A stretch of DNA of 64,000 nucleotides from positions 33,759 to 97,758 of the forward strand of contig NZ_JYIT01000075.1 in assembly GCF_000956545.1 (NCBI RefSeq). The letters are read 5' to 3'. Under the pieces are notes generated by a model that had not been told where the DNA came from, did no database searches, and was given only the letters and a program-made list of their open reading frames with translations. Shown one piece after another: positions 1 to 7,724 of this stretch. The DNA comes from Microbacterium azadirachtae. Its GTDB lineage: Bacteria; Actinomycetota; Actinomycetes; Actinomycetales; Microbacteriaceae. A program made the translations under genes and the position numbers. Position 1 is the stretch's first letter. The number at the start of each line of letters is the position of its first letter.

Positions 1-510
1 GGCGGCGTTCATGCTGAGGTGCAGCGCCGGCACGCCGCGACGCGCGAGCTCGGCGAGGAGGGTGTCGATCAGACGGCGTCCGAGCCCCTGCCCCTGGGTC
101 TCCGGCAGCAGGTCGATATGCAGATGCGCGGGGTACTCCCGCACGATCGGGTCGTCGCCCGGCGCCTGCCGGTCGCCGTATGCGATGAAGCGGTCCTGCG
201 CGGTCGGCTCCGACGCTCCCGAACGGCGGTAGCGGTCCTGGCGGGAGGGCCACCACTCGTCTTGGAACCAGGCGGCGAAGGCGTCGGTGTCGTCGGTGGC
301 GACCACGTAGCCGATGACCCGGCCGTCGTCGGATTCCACCACCCAGCACAGGCCGGGGTCGCGCCGCGCGTACGGCACCGCGAACAGATCGCCCCAGAGG
401 GCGTCGTCCTCGAGCATGCCGGTGGCGTCGGCGCCGACGTCCGCGGTCTTCACGCAGACGTCGTACAGCCCGTCGATGTCGTCGGAGCGGAACGGTCGGA
501 TGCGTGCCAC
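1..510 (-). CDS. GNAT-family N-acetyltransferase, C-terminus cut by window edge
   Basis: The minus-strand frame is open from a GTG at 510 to the left edge, giving 170 residues without a stop. It starts VARIRPFRSDDIDGLYDVC, the usual GNAT beta1-alpha1 pattern. Near the visible end it carries the acetyl-CoA loop QGQGLGRRLIDTLL, matching the Q/RxxGxG/A pyrophosphate-binding motif, followed by the ALHLSMN strand. By family it should transfer an acetyl group from acetyl-CoA to an amine; no substrate can be inferred. A bacterial O-GlcNAcase-type GNAT domain is an alternative because of the YGDRQ and HLHIDLLPETQ segments. The start is the first one in frame after the neighbouring phosphatase gene, with a weak AAGGGC Shine-Dalgarno. 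The 3' end lies outside the window. Confidence 0.82.
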   Translation of the reverse strand, partial: MARIRPFRSDDIDGLYDVCVKTADVGADATGMLEDDALWGDLFAVPYARRDPGLCWVVESDDGRVIGYVVATDDTDAFAAWFQDEWWPSRQDRYRRSGASEPTAQDRFIAYGDRQAPGDDPIVREYPAHLHIDLLPETQGQGLGRRLIDTLLAELARRGVPALHLSMNAA

Positions 511-573
511 GGAATGCCCTTCGATCGATGCGCCGGCCCTCCGCACGGGTTCGGGGCCTGCCGCCCCCTCAGC

Positions 574-1221
574 CTAGCGAGGCGGATCCGCGCTCCGATC
601 GTCGGCCTCGGCGAGGGCACGGGGCGGACGGATCCAGCGCCACAGCGCCGCGGCCACGAGGAAGGCCGCTCCGGCGCCGATCAGCGCACCGCCCACCGTG
701 TCGCTGAACCAGTGAACGCTGAGCACCGTGCGCGAGAAACCCATCGCGACCGTCCACAGGGCGCCGCCGATCGCGACCCACAGCATCGGGAACAGGAACC
801 AGAGCACCACGGCGAGGGCGGCGGCGTTCGCGGTGTGACCGGAGGGAAAGGACCCGAAGTCCGAGGCGATCAGCAGGTCCTGGGGACGATCGCGGCCCAG
901 GGCCCTCTTGACGAGCTGCACGAGACCTGCGCTGAAGACGAAGGCCACGAGCGCGAAGACGGCCCCACGCCAGCCGCGACCGATCCAGGCGAGCACCGCG
1001 ATCAGGAGCGGGACGAGGATGGTCGCGACCCAGCCGCCGCCGAGCACGTTCATCACCAGCGCCCAGCCCGTCAGCACCGGATTGCGCCACTCGACCATCT
1101 CGAGGTTCCAGGCGTCGTCGAGCGAGACGATGAGGCTCGGCGAGGTCGCCAGCACGATGGCGGTGACCAGGGTCGCCGCGACCCCGGCGAGACCAAGGAC
1201 GAGAGCCACCCGACGAGTCAT
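574..1221 (-). CDS. PAP2-family membrane phosphatase
   Basis: This is a 215-residue integral membrane protein with about five or six hydrophobic segments. The three signature blocks of type 2 phosphatidic acid phosphatases are present in order: KRALGRDRP (KX6RP), PSGHTAN (PSGH) and SRTVLSVHWFSD (SRX5HX3D), so the acid/base histidines and arginines are intact. Family members remove phosphate from lipid phosphates such as undecaprenyl pyrophosphate or phosphatidic acid at the outer face of the membrane; which one applies here cannot be told. I chose the ATG at 1221 because a GGGGGAG ribosome-binding site lies 9 nt upstream; a GTG at 1239 would add six residues. It is a single gene ending before the GNAT gene. 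Confidence 0.88.
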   Translation of the reverse strand: MTRRVALVLGLAGVAATLVTAIVLATSPSLIVSLDDAWNLEMVEWRNPVLTGWALVMNVLGGGWVATILVPLLIAVLAWIGRGWRGAVFALVAFVFSAGLVQLVKRALGRDRPQDLLIASDFGSFPSGHTANAAALAVVLWFLFPMLWVAIGGALWTVAMGFSRTVLSVHWFSDTVGGALIGAGAAFLVAAALWRWIRPPRALAEADDRSADPPR

Positions 1222-1257
1222 CCGCCCATTCTCCCCCACCTCCCCCCGGCAGACGCG

Positions 1258-1350
1258 ACGCCGCCCCCGCTCCGTCTATTTGCGTCAAACCGTGGGTTCC
1301 GGTGCCGAAACGGCACCGTTTGACGCAAATAGACGGAAGCGGGGGCGGCG
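1258..1350. repeat. Long inverted repeat with nested hairpin
   Basis: Arms at 1258-1290 and 1318-1350 are complementary over about 32 bp apart from one extra base in the right arm. The inner arm ends read TTTGCGTCAAAC and GTTTGACGCAAA. The 27-nt loop holds a second perfect stem, GGTGCCG aaa CGGCACC, at 1301-1317. The element sits between the tail of the sugar permease gene and the start of the PAP2 gene. It could terminate the permease transcript, but it is much longer than the other terminators here and has no T-run. It resembles the imperfect inverted repeat at 58847-58900 in architecture (one extra base in one arm), so it may be a dispersed palindromic repeat. Confidence 0.8.
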
Positions 1351-1355
1351 GGGGC

Positions 1356-2324
1356 TCAGCCCTTCGTGGCGCCGGCCAGCAGGCCGCGCACGAAGAAGCG
1401 CTGCAGCGCGAAGAAGACGATCAGCGGAACGATGATCGAGATGAACGTTCCGGCCGACTGCAGGTACCACTGGTTGCCCCAGGTGCCGGACAGCGAGTTC
1501 AGCGTCTGGGTCAGTGGCAGGGAGGATTCCGGCGCGAAGATGGTCGCCACGAGCAGATCGTTCCAGACCCAGAGGAACTGGAAGATCGCGAACGACGCGA
1601 TGGCCGGCATCGCGAGCGGCAGGATGATCCGGAAGAAGATCTGTCCGTGGCCCGCGCCGTCCACCCGAGCAGCCTCGACGACCTCACCGGGGATCTCCGC
1701 GATGAAGTTGTGCAGCATGAAGATCGCCAGCGGCATCGCGAAGATCGCGTGCGCGATCCACACCGTCGCGAAGCTGTGGTCGACATCCCGCAGGGTGAAG
1801 CCCGGGAAGATCTGCGTCCCGAACAGCGTGAGCCCCCGCGAGAACAGCGACAGCAACGGCACCAGGGCCATCTGGATCGGCACGATCTGCAGCGCGAACA
1901 CGAACACGAACACGAGGTTCTTGCCCTTGAAGTTCATCCACGCGAAGCCGTAGGCGGCGAGCGAGGCGATGAAGATCGGGATCACCGTGGCCGGGATCGT
2001 GATCGCGAGCGAGTTCACGAACGAGGCGCCGAGCGTGAGGGCGGTGCCCCCCGAGGTCAGCGCGTCGGCGTAGTTGCTCAGCGTGAACGACGGGTCGACG
2101 AAGACCGTCCACCAGCCGGTGCTGTTCGAGTCCGCACCGGGACGGAACGATGTGACGAACAGGCCGAGGGTGGGGATCGTCCAGAAGATCGCGATGATCA
2201 CCGCCGCGATCGTGGCCCCCCGCGACGTGAGCCGCTTCTGCGCGGTCGCCTCGTTGCGGCGGGTGTCGCGCTCCACCTGGCGCTTGCTGCGATTGTCGGT
2301 GACGATCGCCTGTGTCGCACTCAT
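1356..2324 (-). CDS. Carbohydrate ABC transporter permease, MalG/AglG type
   Basis: This 322-residue inner-membrane permease has the binding-protein-dependent transport fold with six hydrophobic segments. The cytoplasmic EAA loop reads EVVEAARVDGAGHGQIFFRIILPLAMP (given here as EVVEAARVDGAG plus IILPLAMP), where the ATPase docks. The N-terminus is a charged segment starting MSATQAIVTDNRSKRQ before the first helix. The ATG at 2324 overlaps the stop of the upstream permease (ATGA at 2321-2326 region), so translation is probably coupled. With the partner permease and the lipoprotein upstream it forms a CUT1-type importer for a di- or oligosaccharide. No ATPase gene is present; CUT1 systems often share an MsiK-type ATPase encoded elsewhere. 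The exact sugar is unknown. Confidence 0.9.
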   Translation of the reverse strand: MSATQAIVTDNRSKRQVERDTRRNEATAQKRLTSRGATIAAVIIAIFWTIPTLGLFVTSFRPGADSNSTGWWTVFVDPSFTLSNYADALTSGGTALTLGASFVNSLAITIPATVIPIFIASLAAYGFAWMNFKGKNLVFVFVFALQIVPIQMALVPLLSLFSRGLTLFGTQIFPGFTLRDVDHSFATVWIAHAIFAMPLAIFMLHNFIAEIPGEVVEAARVDGAGHGQIFFRIILPLAMPAIASFAIFQFLWVWNDLLVATIFAPESSLPLTQTLNSLSGTWGNQWYLQSAGTFISIIVPLIVFFALQRFFVRGLLAGATKG

Positions 2325-3667
2325 CAGCGGATCTCCCTCTGCTTGGCCATCTGCCGGGCGTTGTAGATGATCAGCGGCAGCACGAACAGGAACAGCACCA
2401 CGGCCAGGGCCGACGAGTGACCGTAGCTCTGGAACCGCTGCTGCTGGTTGACCATCTCGAAGCCGAGCACGGTGCTGTTCGCCCGGCCGCCGGTCATCAC
2501 CGCGACGATGTCGTAGACCTTGAGCGAGGCGATCGTGATCGTGGTCAGCACCACGATGAGCGACGAGCGGATGCCCGGCACCGTGACGTTTCGGAACCTC
2601 TCCCAGGCGTTCGCGCCGTCCAGCGACGCGGCCTCGATCTGCTCGGTCGGGACCGCCTTGATGGCCGCCGACAGGATCACCATCGCGAAGCCGGTCTGCG
2701 TCCAGATGAACACGATCAGCAGGCAGATGGTGTTGACGAGCGGGGTGGTGTCCAGCCAGGAGACGGGCTTGCCTCCGAACAGGGTGACGATCGCGTTGAG
2801 CAGACCGATCTGCGCGCCCTGCCGGAAGTCGTAGATGAACTTCCAGATGATGCCGGCGCCGACGAACGAGATCGCGACCGGCATGAAGACGAACACCTTG
2901 AGGATCTTCTCGCCGCGCGCCCGGTCGATGAACACGGCGTACGCGAGTCCGAAGATCGTCGACACGATCGGGGCGATGAGCGCCCAGATCAGCGTGTTGA
3001 TGACGGACCAGAAGCCCTCCGGGTTCGTGAACACCCACTGGTAGTTCTCGAGCGCGACGAAGTCCTTGCCGGTCTTGTCGAAGAACGACTGGATGATCGT
3101 GCTCACGGCCGGGTAGATGAGTCCCACGATGAGCAGAAGCGTGGCGGGCGCCATGAACAGCGTGAGCTGGAACAGGTAGCCGGATCCCTCACGCGCGCGG
3201 TAGTCCGCGAAGAACAGCAGCCCGCCGGCGACCAGCGCGATGATCATGACGTAGACGACGGCGTTCTGGTAGGGCCGCAGCATCATGAACGCCAGGACCG
3301 GGATGGCGAAGCACGCCACCAGGCGCAGCCAGAAGTAGCCCTTCCCATGCCGCGGCGCGTACTCGATGAGCACCAGCAGCACTCCGGCGACGACGGCGAA
3401 CACGAGGAGCACCAGAGGGATCTGGAGCAGCGGGTTCAGCTGGCCGATCCAGGTGAAGAAGCTGTTGAGCGAGAAGCCGAGCGACGTCGGCTTCGGGTTG
3501 TCCGCCGGACCACCGGCGAGGAGGGCGAAGAAGACCCCGATGATCACGACGGCGCCGACGATGTAGGCGCCGACCGTGACGGATCGGGAAGCGGTCGTGC
3601 GGCCGGAGCTCACGGATTCGGTCTTGCGACTGGATCGCGTGGTCTCGGTCGCTGTGGTTTGCGACAT
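2324..3667 (-). CDS. Carbohydrate ABC transporter permease, MalF/AglF type with N-terminal extension
   Basis: The 447-residue permease is the MalF-like partner. Its EAA loop reads EQIEAASLDGANAWERF followed by NVTVPGI, typical of the docking loop. Before the core domain (from about residue 150) there are three or four extra hydrophobic segments and a Ser/Thr-rich start (MSQTTATETTRSSRK), which explains why it is longer than the ~300 residues of most CUT1 permeases. Such an N-terminal membrane extension is known in MalF and AglF relatives. It lies downstream of the binding-protein gene with a stem-loop in the gap and overlaps the next permease by the ATGA junction. Maltose/alpha-glucoside-like substrates are plausible by family, not shown. 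Confidence 0.9.
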   Translation of the reverse strand: MSQTTATETTRSSRKTESVSSGRTTASRSVTVGAYIVGAVVIIGVFFALLAGGPADNPKPTSLGFSLNSFFTWIGQLNPLLQIPLVLLVFAVVAGVLLVLIEYAPRHGKGYFWLRLVACFAIPVLAFMMLRPYQNAVVYVMIIALVAGGLLFFADYRAREGSGYLFQLTLFMAPATLLLIVGLIYPAVSTIIQSFFDKTGKDFVALENYQWVFTNPEGFWSVINTLIWALIAPIVSTIFGLAYAVFIDRARGEKILKVFVFMPVAISFVGAGIIWKFIYDFRQGAQIGLLNAIVTLFGGKPVSWLDTTPLVNTICLLIVFIWTQTGFAMVILSAAIKAVPTEQIEAASLDGANAWERFRNVTVPGIRSSLIVVLTTITIASLKVYDIVAVMTGGRANSTVLGFEMVNQQQRFQSYGHSSALAVVLFLFVLPLIIYNARQMAKQREIR

Positions 3668-3720
3668 GTGGACCCCTTATGACGGTTCGACGGTGAACAC
3701 TTTCAGGACCTTCCCGAGAC

Positions 3721-3760
3721 GACTGCGGGGCCGCCCGCGCTGGCGGACGACCCCGCAGTC
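3721..3760 (-). terminator. Stem-loop between binding-protein and permease genes
   Basis: GACTGCGGGG at 3721-3730 pairs perfectly with CCCCGCAGTC at 3751-3760, and CCGCC/GGCGG extends the stem inside. It lies just after the stop of the binding-protein gene and before the first permease. Without a T-run, it more likely acts as a partial terminator or 3' stabiliser, which would make the binding protein more abundant than the permeases, as is common in sugar ABC operons. Confidence 0.65.
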
Positions 3761-3778
3761 TCTCAGGTGGTACTCAGA

Positions 3779-5110
3779 CTAGTTCTTGTAACCGGCCTGG
3801 ATATCGCTCAGCACCTGATCGGTCGGCTTTCCGTCGATCCAGCTGACCATGCCCTTCCAGAACGATCCGGAGCCGACGGTGGCCGGCATCAGGTCGCTCG
3901 CGTCGAAACGCAGCGTGGTCTTGGGATCCTGCAGCGTCTTCATCGCGTCCTGCAGGAACTGGCTGGAGGCGAGCGAGGCGTCCGCGTTCTTGTTGGCGGA
4001 GATCACGCCGCCGAGCTTGACGCGGGCGTTCGCGAACTCCGGCGAGGACATGAACTCCAGGACCTTCTTGGTCGCGGCGCTGTCGGTGAAGCCGGCGACG
4101 AACTCGCCGCCGCCCTCGATGGTGTTCTCACCCTCCTTGAGGCCGGGGAGCACGAACGCGTACACGTCGCCGTCGGGGGCGACCTTCGGCGCGGCGCCCG
4201 CCTTGGTCTTCACGTCGAGGAAGTTCGACGAGAGGAACGAGGCCTGGTGCGTCATGAGGCAGGTGCCGTCGGCCACCTTGGCCGCGACGTCCGCGAAGGC
4301 GGTCGAGTTGATGCTCTTCACGTCGCCGAAGCCCGCGTTGACGTACTTCGGGTCGAGCAGGATCGTGCCCACGGCGTCGAAGGCCTGCTTGATCTGAGGG
4401 TCGGTGAACTTCACGTCGCCCGCGACCCACTTGTCGTAGACGTCGGTGCCGCTCTGGCGCAGGACGAGGTCCTCGATCCAGTCGGTGCCCGGCCAGCCGG
4501 AGGCGTCACCCGAGGCGAAGCCCGCGCACCACGGAGCGGCGCCGGTCTTCTCCTGGAGCGTCTTGGTGAGCGTCAGCAGGTCGTCCCAGGTCTTCGGCAC
4601 CTCGACGCCGAGCTCCTTGAACTTCGCCGGCGAGTACCAGACGTAGCCCTTGACGTTCGCGAGCATCGGCGCGGCGTAGAACTTGCCGTCGATGGTGCCG
4701 TACGTCTTCCAGTCCTTCGACCAGTTCTTGTCGACGTTGGCCGAGACCTCCGAGGGGGCCTCCTTGACCTGGCCCGTGCCGACGAGGCTCTTCAGCAGAC
4801 CCGGCTGCGGCACGATCGCGATGTCCGGGGCGCTGCCGCCGGACACCTTCGTGACGATGTTGCCCTCGAAGCCCTTGTCGCCCGTGTAGACGACCTTGAT
4901 GCCGGTGTCCTTCGTGAACTGATCGAAGGACTTGTTCAGCAGGTCGGCCTCGGATCCCGTGATACCGCCGGAGATCTTGACGGTCTCACCCTTGCCGGAC
5001 GAATCCCCGCCGCCCGACGAGCCGCCTTCGGCGCAACCCGCGAGAGCGAGACCGGACACCGCGATCAGCGCCAGGGGCGCGATCAGGCGACGTCGCTGAG
5101 ACATTCCCAT
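3779..5110 (-). CDS. Extracellular sugar-binding lipoprotein of ABC importer
   Basis: The product has 443 residues. A lipoprotein signal peptide is visible: a basic start (MGMSQRRR), a hydrophobic stretch, and the lipobox LALAGC, so the mature protein begins at that Cys and is membrane anchored. The rest matches the family 1 solute-binding fold (GITGSEADLLNKSFDQF near the start; GEFVAGFTDSAATKKVLEFM in the C-terminal lobe). It captures a sugar and delivers it to the two downstream permeases. I chose the ATG at 5110 because GAAGGAG sits 7 nt upstream; an ATG at 5104 is possible, and the longer frame starting at 5149 lacks a ribosome-binding site. A LacI-type operator overlaps its promoter. Confidence 0.9.
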   Translation of the reverse strand: MGMSQRRRLIAPLALIAVSGLALAGCAEGGSSGGGDSSGKGETVKISGGITGSEADLLNKSFDQFTKDTGIKVVYTGDKGFEGNIVTKVSGGSAPDIAIVPQPGLLKSLVGTGQVKEAPSEVSANVDKNWSKDWKTYGTIDGKFYAAPMLANVKGYVWYSPAKFKELGVEVPKTWDDLLTLTKTLQEKTGAAPWCAGFASGDASGWPGTDWIEDLVLRQSGTDVYDKWVAGDVKFTDPQIKQAFDAVGTILLDPKYVNAGFGDVKSINSTAFADVAAKVADGTCLMTHQASFLSSNFLDVKTKAGAAPKVAPDGDVYAFVLPGLKEGENTIEGGGEFVAGFTDSAATKKVLEFMSSPEFANARVKLGGVISANKNADASLASSQFLQDAMKTLQDPKTTLRFDASDLMPATVGSGSFWKGMVSWIDGKPTDQVLSDIQAGYKN

Positions 5111-5167
5111 ACGTTTTCTCCTTCGAATTCGCGGGGGCCATTTCCCCAACGCTGGGGGCTCCTCTCA

Positions 5168-5214
5168 GGAACCGCTTCCAGGCGACACTAGTGACCCTCC
5201 CGGTCTTTGCGCAA
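5168..5214 (-). promoter_or_regulatory. Promoter of the sugar ABC operon with LacI-type operator
   Basis: On the minus strand a -35 TTGCGC (5209-5214) and a -10 TAGTGT (5185-5190) are 18 bp apart. Just downstream lies the near-palindrome GGAACCGCTTCC (5168-5179, + strand), close to the expected start of transcription. The same 12-bp core, as a perfect palindrome, occurs in front of the divergent lacI-type gene. The layout fits repression by the adjacent regulator; the sugar inducer is unknown. Confidence 0.6.
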
Positions 5215-5267
5215 CGTGCATCGGATCACAACTGGATAACCGGCGTCATCGCGCCCCCGGGATCCAT

Positions 5268-5318
5268 GGGAGCGCTTTCAAGGAACCGGTTCCATAGCGT
5301 CTGAGATATCGCTATGGT
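5268..5318 (+). promoter_or_regulatory. Promoter/operators of the lacI-type gene
   Basis: The perfect palindrome GGAACCGGTTCC (5282-5293) and a second related site, GGGAGCGCTTTCA (5268-5280), lie side by side. A candidate promoter TTCCAT (5290-5295), 17 bp, TATGGT (5313-5318) overlaps the palindrome, suggesting autorepression. A further dyad CCATAGCG/CGCTATGG (5292-5299 and 5310-5317) flanks the spacer. Confidence 0.55.
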
Positions 5319-5347
5319 GAGGGAATCCGTTTCGAGGAGGATTCGCC

Positions 5348-6367
5348 GTGACCGGGATCATCGACGTCGCACTGCGCGCGGGCGTGGCGAAATCGACGGC
5401 CAGTCGCGCCCTCAGCGGGAACGGCTACGTCTCCGCCGAGACCCGGGAGCGCGTCGAGCGCGCAGCCAGGGAGCTCGCCTACTCCGCGCACTCCAGCGCC
5501 TCCAGTCTCGCGACCGGACGCACCTCGACGATCGGCGTCATCATGCCGGTGGCCGACCGCTGGTACTTCGCCGAGCTGCTCGCGGGGCTGCAGCAGGCGC
5601 TCATCGCCGACGGCCTCGACCTCGCGCTCTACGGCGCCGCCGAGGGCAGCGCCGAGCGTGCCAGGATGCTGGACCATGCGCTCGCGGGGCGCCGGTTCGA
5701 CGGCATCATCGCGGTCTGCCTGCAGCCCGGCGCGCATGAGCTGGAGCGTCTGACGGGCATCGGGCTCCCGCTCGTGTCGGTCGGCCCTTTCGCCGAAGGC
5801 GCCGACACCGTCACGATCGACGACGTGGCCGCCGCGCGGGTCGCGACGGAGCACCTGATCGACCTCGGCCACGAGGACATCGCGTTCCTCGGCGACGCGC
5901 TGGACGGCGACCGCTTCAGCTACGGCGAGCGCAAGCGCCTGGACGGCTACCGCCAGGCCATGACCGCGGCCGGACTCGAGCACCGGATCCGCGCCGTGCG
6001 CACGCCGTCCACGATCCCGGAGGCCTTCGCCACGGCGGCCGCACTGCTCGCCGACCGCCGGCACCGCCCGACCGCGATCGCCGCCGTGTGCGACGAGGCG
6101 GCGGTCGGAGCCATCATCGCGGCGCAGCGTCTCGGGATCGGAGTGCCCAGCGACCTGAGCGTGACCGGCGTCGACGACCACCGCTACGCCGAGATGTTCA
6201 GCCTCACCACGATCCGTCAGAGCCCGCGCGAGCAGGGCATCGAGGCGGTGCGCCTGCTGCGTGCCCGCATGCAGGACGCCGACGCGCCCCTGAGGCACGT
6301 GATCTCGCCCGCGACGCTCGTGGCCCGTCAGTCCACGGCCGCCCCGCGCCTCGACACCGCCCGGTGA
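5348..6367 (+). CDS. LacI-family transcriptional regulator
   Basis: This 339-residue repressor has the LacI helix-turn-helix at the very start (VALRAGVAKSTASRALSG, then NGYVSAETRERV with hinge helix). It is followed by a periplasmic-binding-like sensor domain (STIGVIMPVADRWYF; GVDDHRYAEMFSLTTIRQ near the end). It starts at a GTG with an excellent GAGGAGGA site at about 5334-5341. Its N-terminus is slightly shorter than usual (the family normally has a few residues before the first helix). Divergent to the sugar ABC operon and with matching palindromes in front of both, it is very likely the local repressor, released by the transported sugar or a derivative. Confidence 0.92.
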   Translation: MTGIIDVALRAGVAKSTASRALSGNGYVSAETRERVERAARELAYSAHSSASSLATGRTSTIGVIMPVADRWYFAELLAGLQQALIADGLDLALYGAAEGSAERARMLDHALAGRRFDGIIAVCLQPGAHELERLTGIGLPLVSVGPFAEGADTVTIDDVAAARVATEHLIDLGHEDIAFLGDALDGDRFSYGERKRLDGYRQAMTAAGLEHRIRAVRTPSTIPEAFATAAALLADRRHRPTAIAAVCDEAAVGAIIAAQRLGIGVPSDLSVTGVDDHRYAEMFSLTTIRQSPREQGIEAVRLLRARMQDADAPLRHVISPATLVARQSTAAPRLDTAR

Positions 6368-6372
6368 CGCAC

Positions 6373-6400
6373 GAAGGCCCCGGGCGGACCCGGGGCCTTC
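6373..6400. terminator. Bidirectional terminator between lacI-type gene and rplL
   Basis: GAAGGCCCCGGG (6373-6384) and CCCGGGGCCTTC (6389-6400) form a perfect 12-bp stem with a CGGA tetraloop, placed between two convergent genes. GAAGGCC...GGCCTTC stems recur as terminators elsewhere in this window. Confidence 0.8.
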
Positions 6401-6452
6401 GCAGACGCTCTTGAGCGCAGGCGAGGCGCTGCTGCGCCTCGAGGGAACGAGA

Positions 6453-6836
6453 TTACTTGAGGGTAACCGTCGCGCCAGCCTCCTCCAGGGAAGCCTTGGC
6501 CTTCTCGGCGGCCTCCTTGTTGGCGCCCTCCAGGACGGCCTTGGGGGCACCGTCGACGACGGCCTTGGCCTCGCCGAGGCCGAGCGAGGTGAGCTCGCGG
6601 ACGACCTTGATGACCTGGATCTTCTTGTCGCCGGCGGCCTCGAGGATGACGTCGAACGAGTCCTTCTCCTCCTCGGCCTCAGCGGCACCCGCGCCACCCG
6701 CGGCGCCGGCGACGGCGACGGGAGCAGCAGCGGTGACGTCGAACTTCTCCTCGAACGCCTTCACGAACTCGCTGAGCTCGACAAGGGTCAGACCAGCGAA
6801 CTGGTCGAGCAGCTCCTCGGTGGTGAGCTTCGCCAT
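6453..6836 (-). CDS. rplL: 50S ribosomal protein L7/L12
   Basis: The 127-residue product has the L12 layout: N-terminal dimerisation helices ([20 protein letters not shown]), an Ala-rich hinge (about residues 36-53) and the globular C-terminal domain with [20 protein letters not shown] and the ending [11 protein letters not shown]12 dimers bind L10 on the ribosomal stalk and recruit and activate translational GTPases. It follows rplJ after 49 bp on the same strand, the conserved arrangement, and probably shares its leader-controlled transcript. A GAGATA-type site lies just upstream of the ATG. Confidence 0.98.
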   Translation of the reverse strand: MAKLTTEELLDQFAGLTLVELSEFVKAFEEKFDVTAAAPVAVAGAAGGAGAAEAEEEKDSFDVILEAAGDKKIQVIKVVRELTSLGLGEAKAVVDGAPKAVLEGANKEAAEKAKASLEEAGATVTLK

Positions 6837-6885
6837 GATGTATCTCCTAGATAGATGGGGTTTGTGGGGTGAAGACCTTGGAGGC

Positions 6886-7374
6886 TCAGGCGGCCTCGGC
6901 GGTCTCCAGCTTCTCGCGAAGAGCGTCGATGGTGGCCGCAGCCTTGCCCATCGTCGCCTTCATCATGCCCGCAGCCTTCGCCAGCAGAACCTCACGGCTC
7001 TCCAGGGAGGCGTACTTGTTGACCTCGTCGGCACTCAGGGCGTTGCCCTCGAAGATGCCGCCCTTGATCACGAGAAGCGGGTTGGCCTTGGCGAAGTCAC
7101 GCAGAGCCTTGGCGGTGGCGACGAAGTCACCGTGCACGAACGCAACGGCCGACGGACCCTTGAGGTCGTCGTCCAGCGCCGTGATCCCCGCGTTGTTCGC
7201 GGCGATCTTGGTCAGCGTGTTCTTCACCACGGCGTAGTTCGCGTCCTGACGGATGCTGTTGCGCAGCTGCTTGAGCTGGGCAACCGTCAGACCGCGGTAC
7301 TCGGTCAGCAGAACGGCGTTCGAGTCCTCGAAATTCTTCGTGAGCTCGGCGACCGATGCATCCTTCTGCGCCAT
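6886..7374 (-). CDS. rplJ: 50S ribosomal protein L10
   Basis: L10, 162 residues, starts [17 protein letters not shown] at the ATG at 7374 with AAGGAGTGACC just upstream. Typical blocks are [16 protein letters not shown] and [13 protein letters not shown], and the C-terminal helix that carries L12 dimers is present. The open frame upstream of 7374 contains the leader RNA and is not coding. L10 anchors the L12 stalk at the GTPase centre, and with L12 it commonly autoregulates its own mRNA. The gene is preceded by a long leader containing two hairpins. Confidence 0.97.
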   Translation of the reverse strand: MAQKDASVAELTKNFEDSNAVLLTEYRGLTVAQLKQLRNSIRQDANYAVVKNTLTKIAANNAGITALDDDLKGPSAVAFVHGDFVATAKALRDFAKANPLLVIKGGIFEGNALSADEVNKYASLESREVLLAKAAGMMKATMGKAAATIDALREKLETAEAA

Positions 7375-7604
7375 GGTCACTCCTTGATGAGTACGGGATG
7401 CTCCACGGCGGTGGAGCACCGGCCTCGACCGCTGCGCTCTGCAGGCAAACAAAAACGCTCCGGCGCAAGCGCACGGAGCGGGATCCAAGATCTGGAGGAC
7501 GTTCGTGTCACCTGCGCGGGCCTCTGCTGAGTGGATCCGGGGATCCGGCAGTGCTTCGATCGTCTCGCACTCGCGTGCACGACGATGACCAGCGGTCTTC
7601 GGTT
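7375..7604 (-). promoter_or_regulatory. rplJ leader with attenuator-like hairpins
   Basis: This roughly 230-nt stretch is the untranslated leader of rplJ-rplL. On the minus strand CGCTCCG (7474-7480) and CGGAGCG (7456-7462), with an inner GCGC pairing, form a stem directly followed by TTTTTG (7455-7450), a classical intrinsic terminator. A second perfect stem, TGCTCCAC and GTGGAGCA (7399-7406 and 7411-7418), lies between it and the ribosome-binding site. The arrangement fits the known L10(L12) leader autoregulation, with a premature-termination step. No coding capacity is apparent. Confidence 0.65.
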
Positions 7605-7610
7605 GATCCA

Positions 7611-7639
7611 AGACTACGGCATCCTCCGCGCTCCCCCAA
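7611..7639 (-). promoter_or_regulatory. Candidate rplJ promoter
   Basis: On the minus strand TTGGGG (7634-7639) and TAGTCT (7611-7616) are separated by exactly 17 bp. This would start transcription near 7604 and give the long leader described above. The match to consensus is moderate. Confidence 0.45.
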
Positions 7640-7724
7640 ATCGGGGCGGCCGCGGCGGACGGCGACCGCGGTGCATCGGCGTGCCCGGCGCGGAGGCGTC
7701 GGCGGGCGGAGGTAGCCTCGATGG

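Noticed and set aside
19..1323. Long + strand open frame across the GNAT/PAP2 region, and similar long frames elsewhere (e.g. 11895-17636, 24559-29517, 57234-60782 before 59937)
   Set aside because: They lie opposite or across clear protein genes, have Arg/Gly/Asp/Pro-rich low-complexity translation and no domain; they are caused by high GC.
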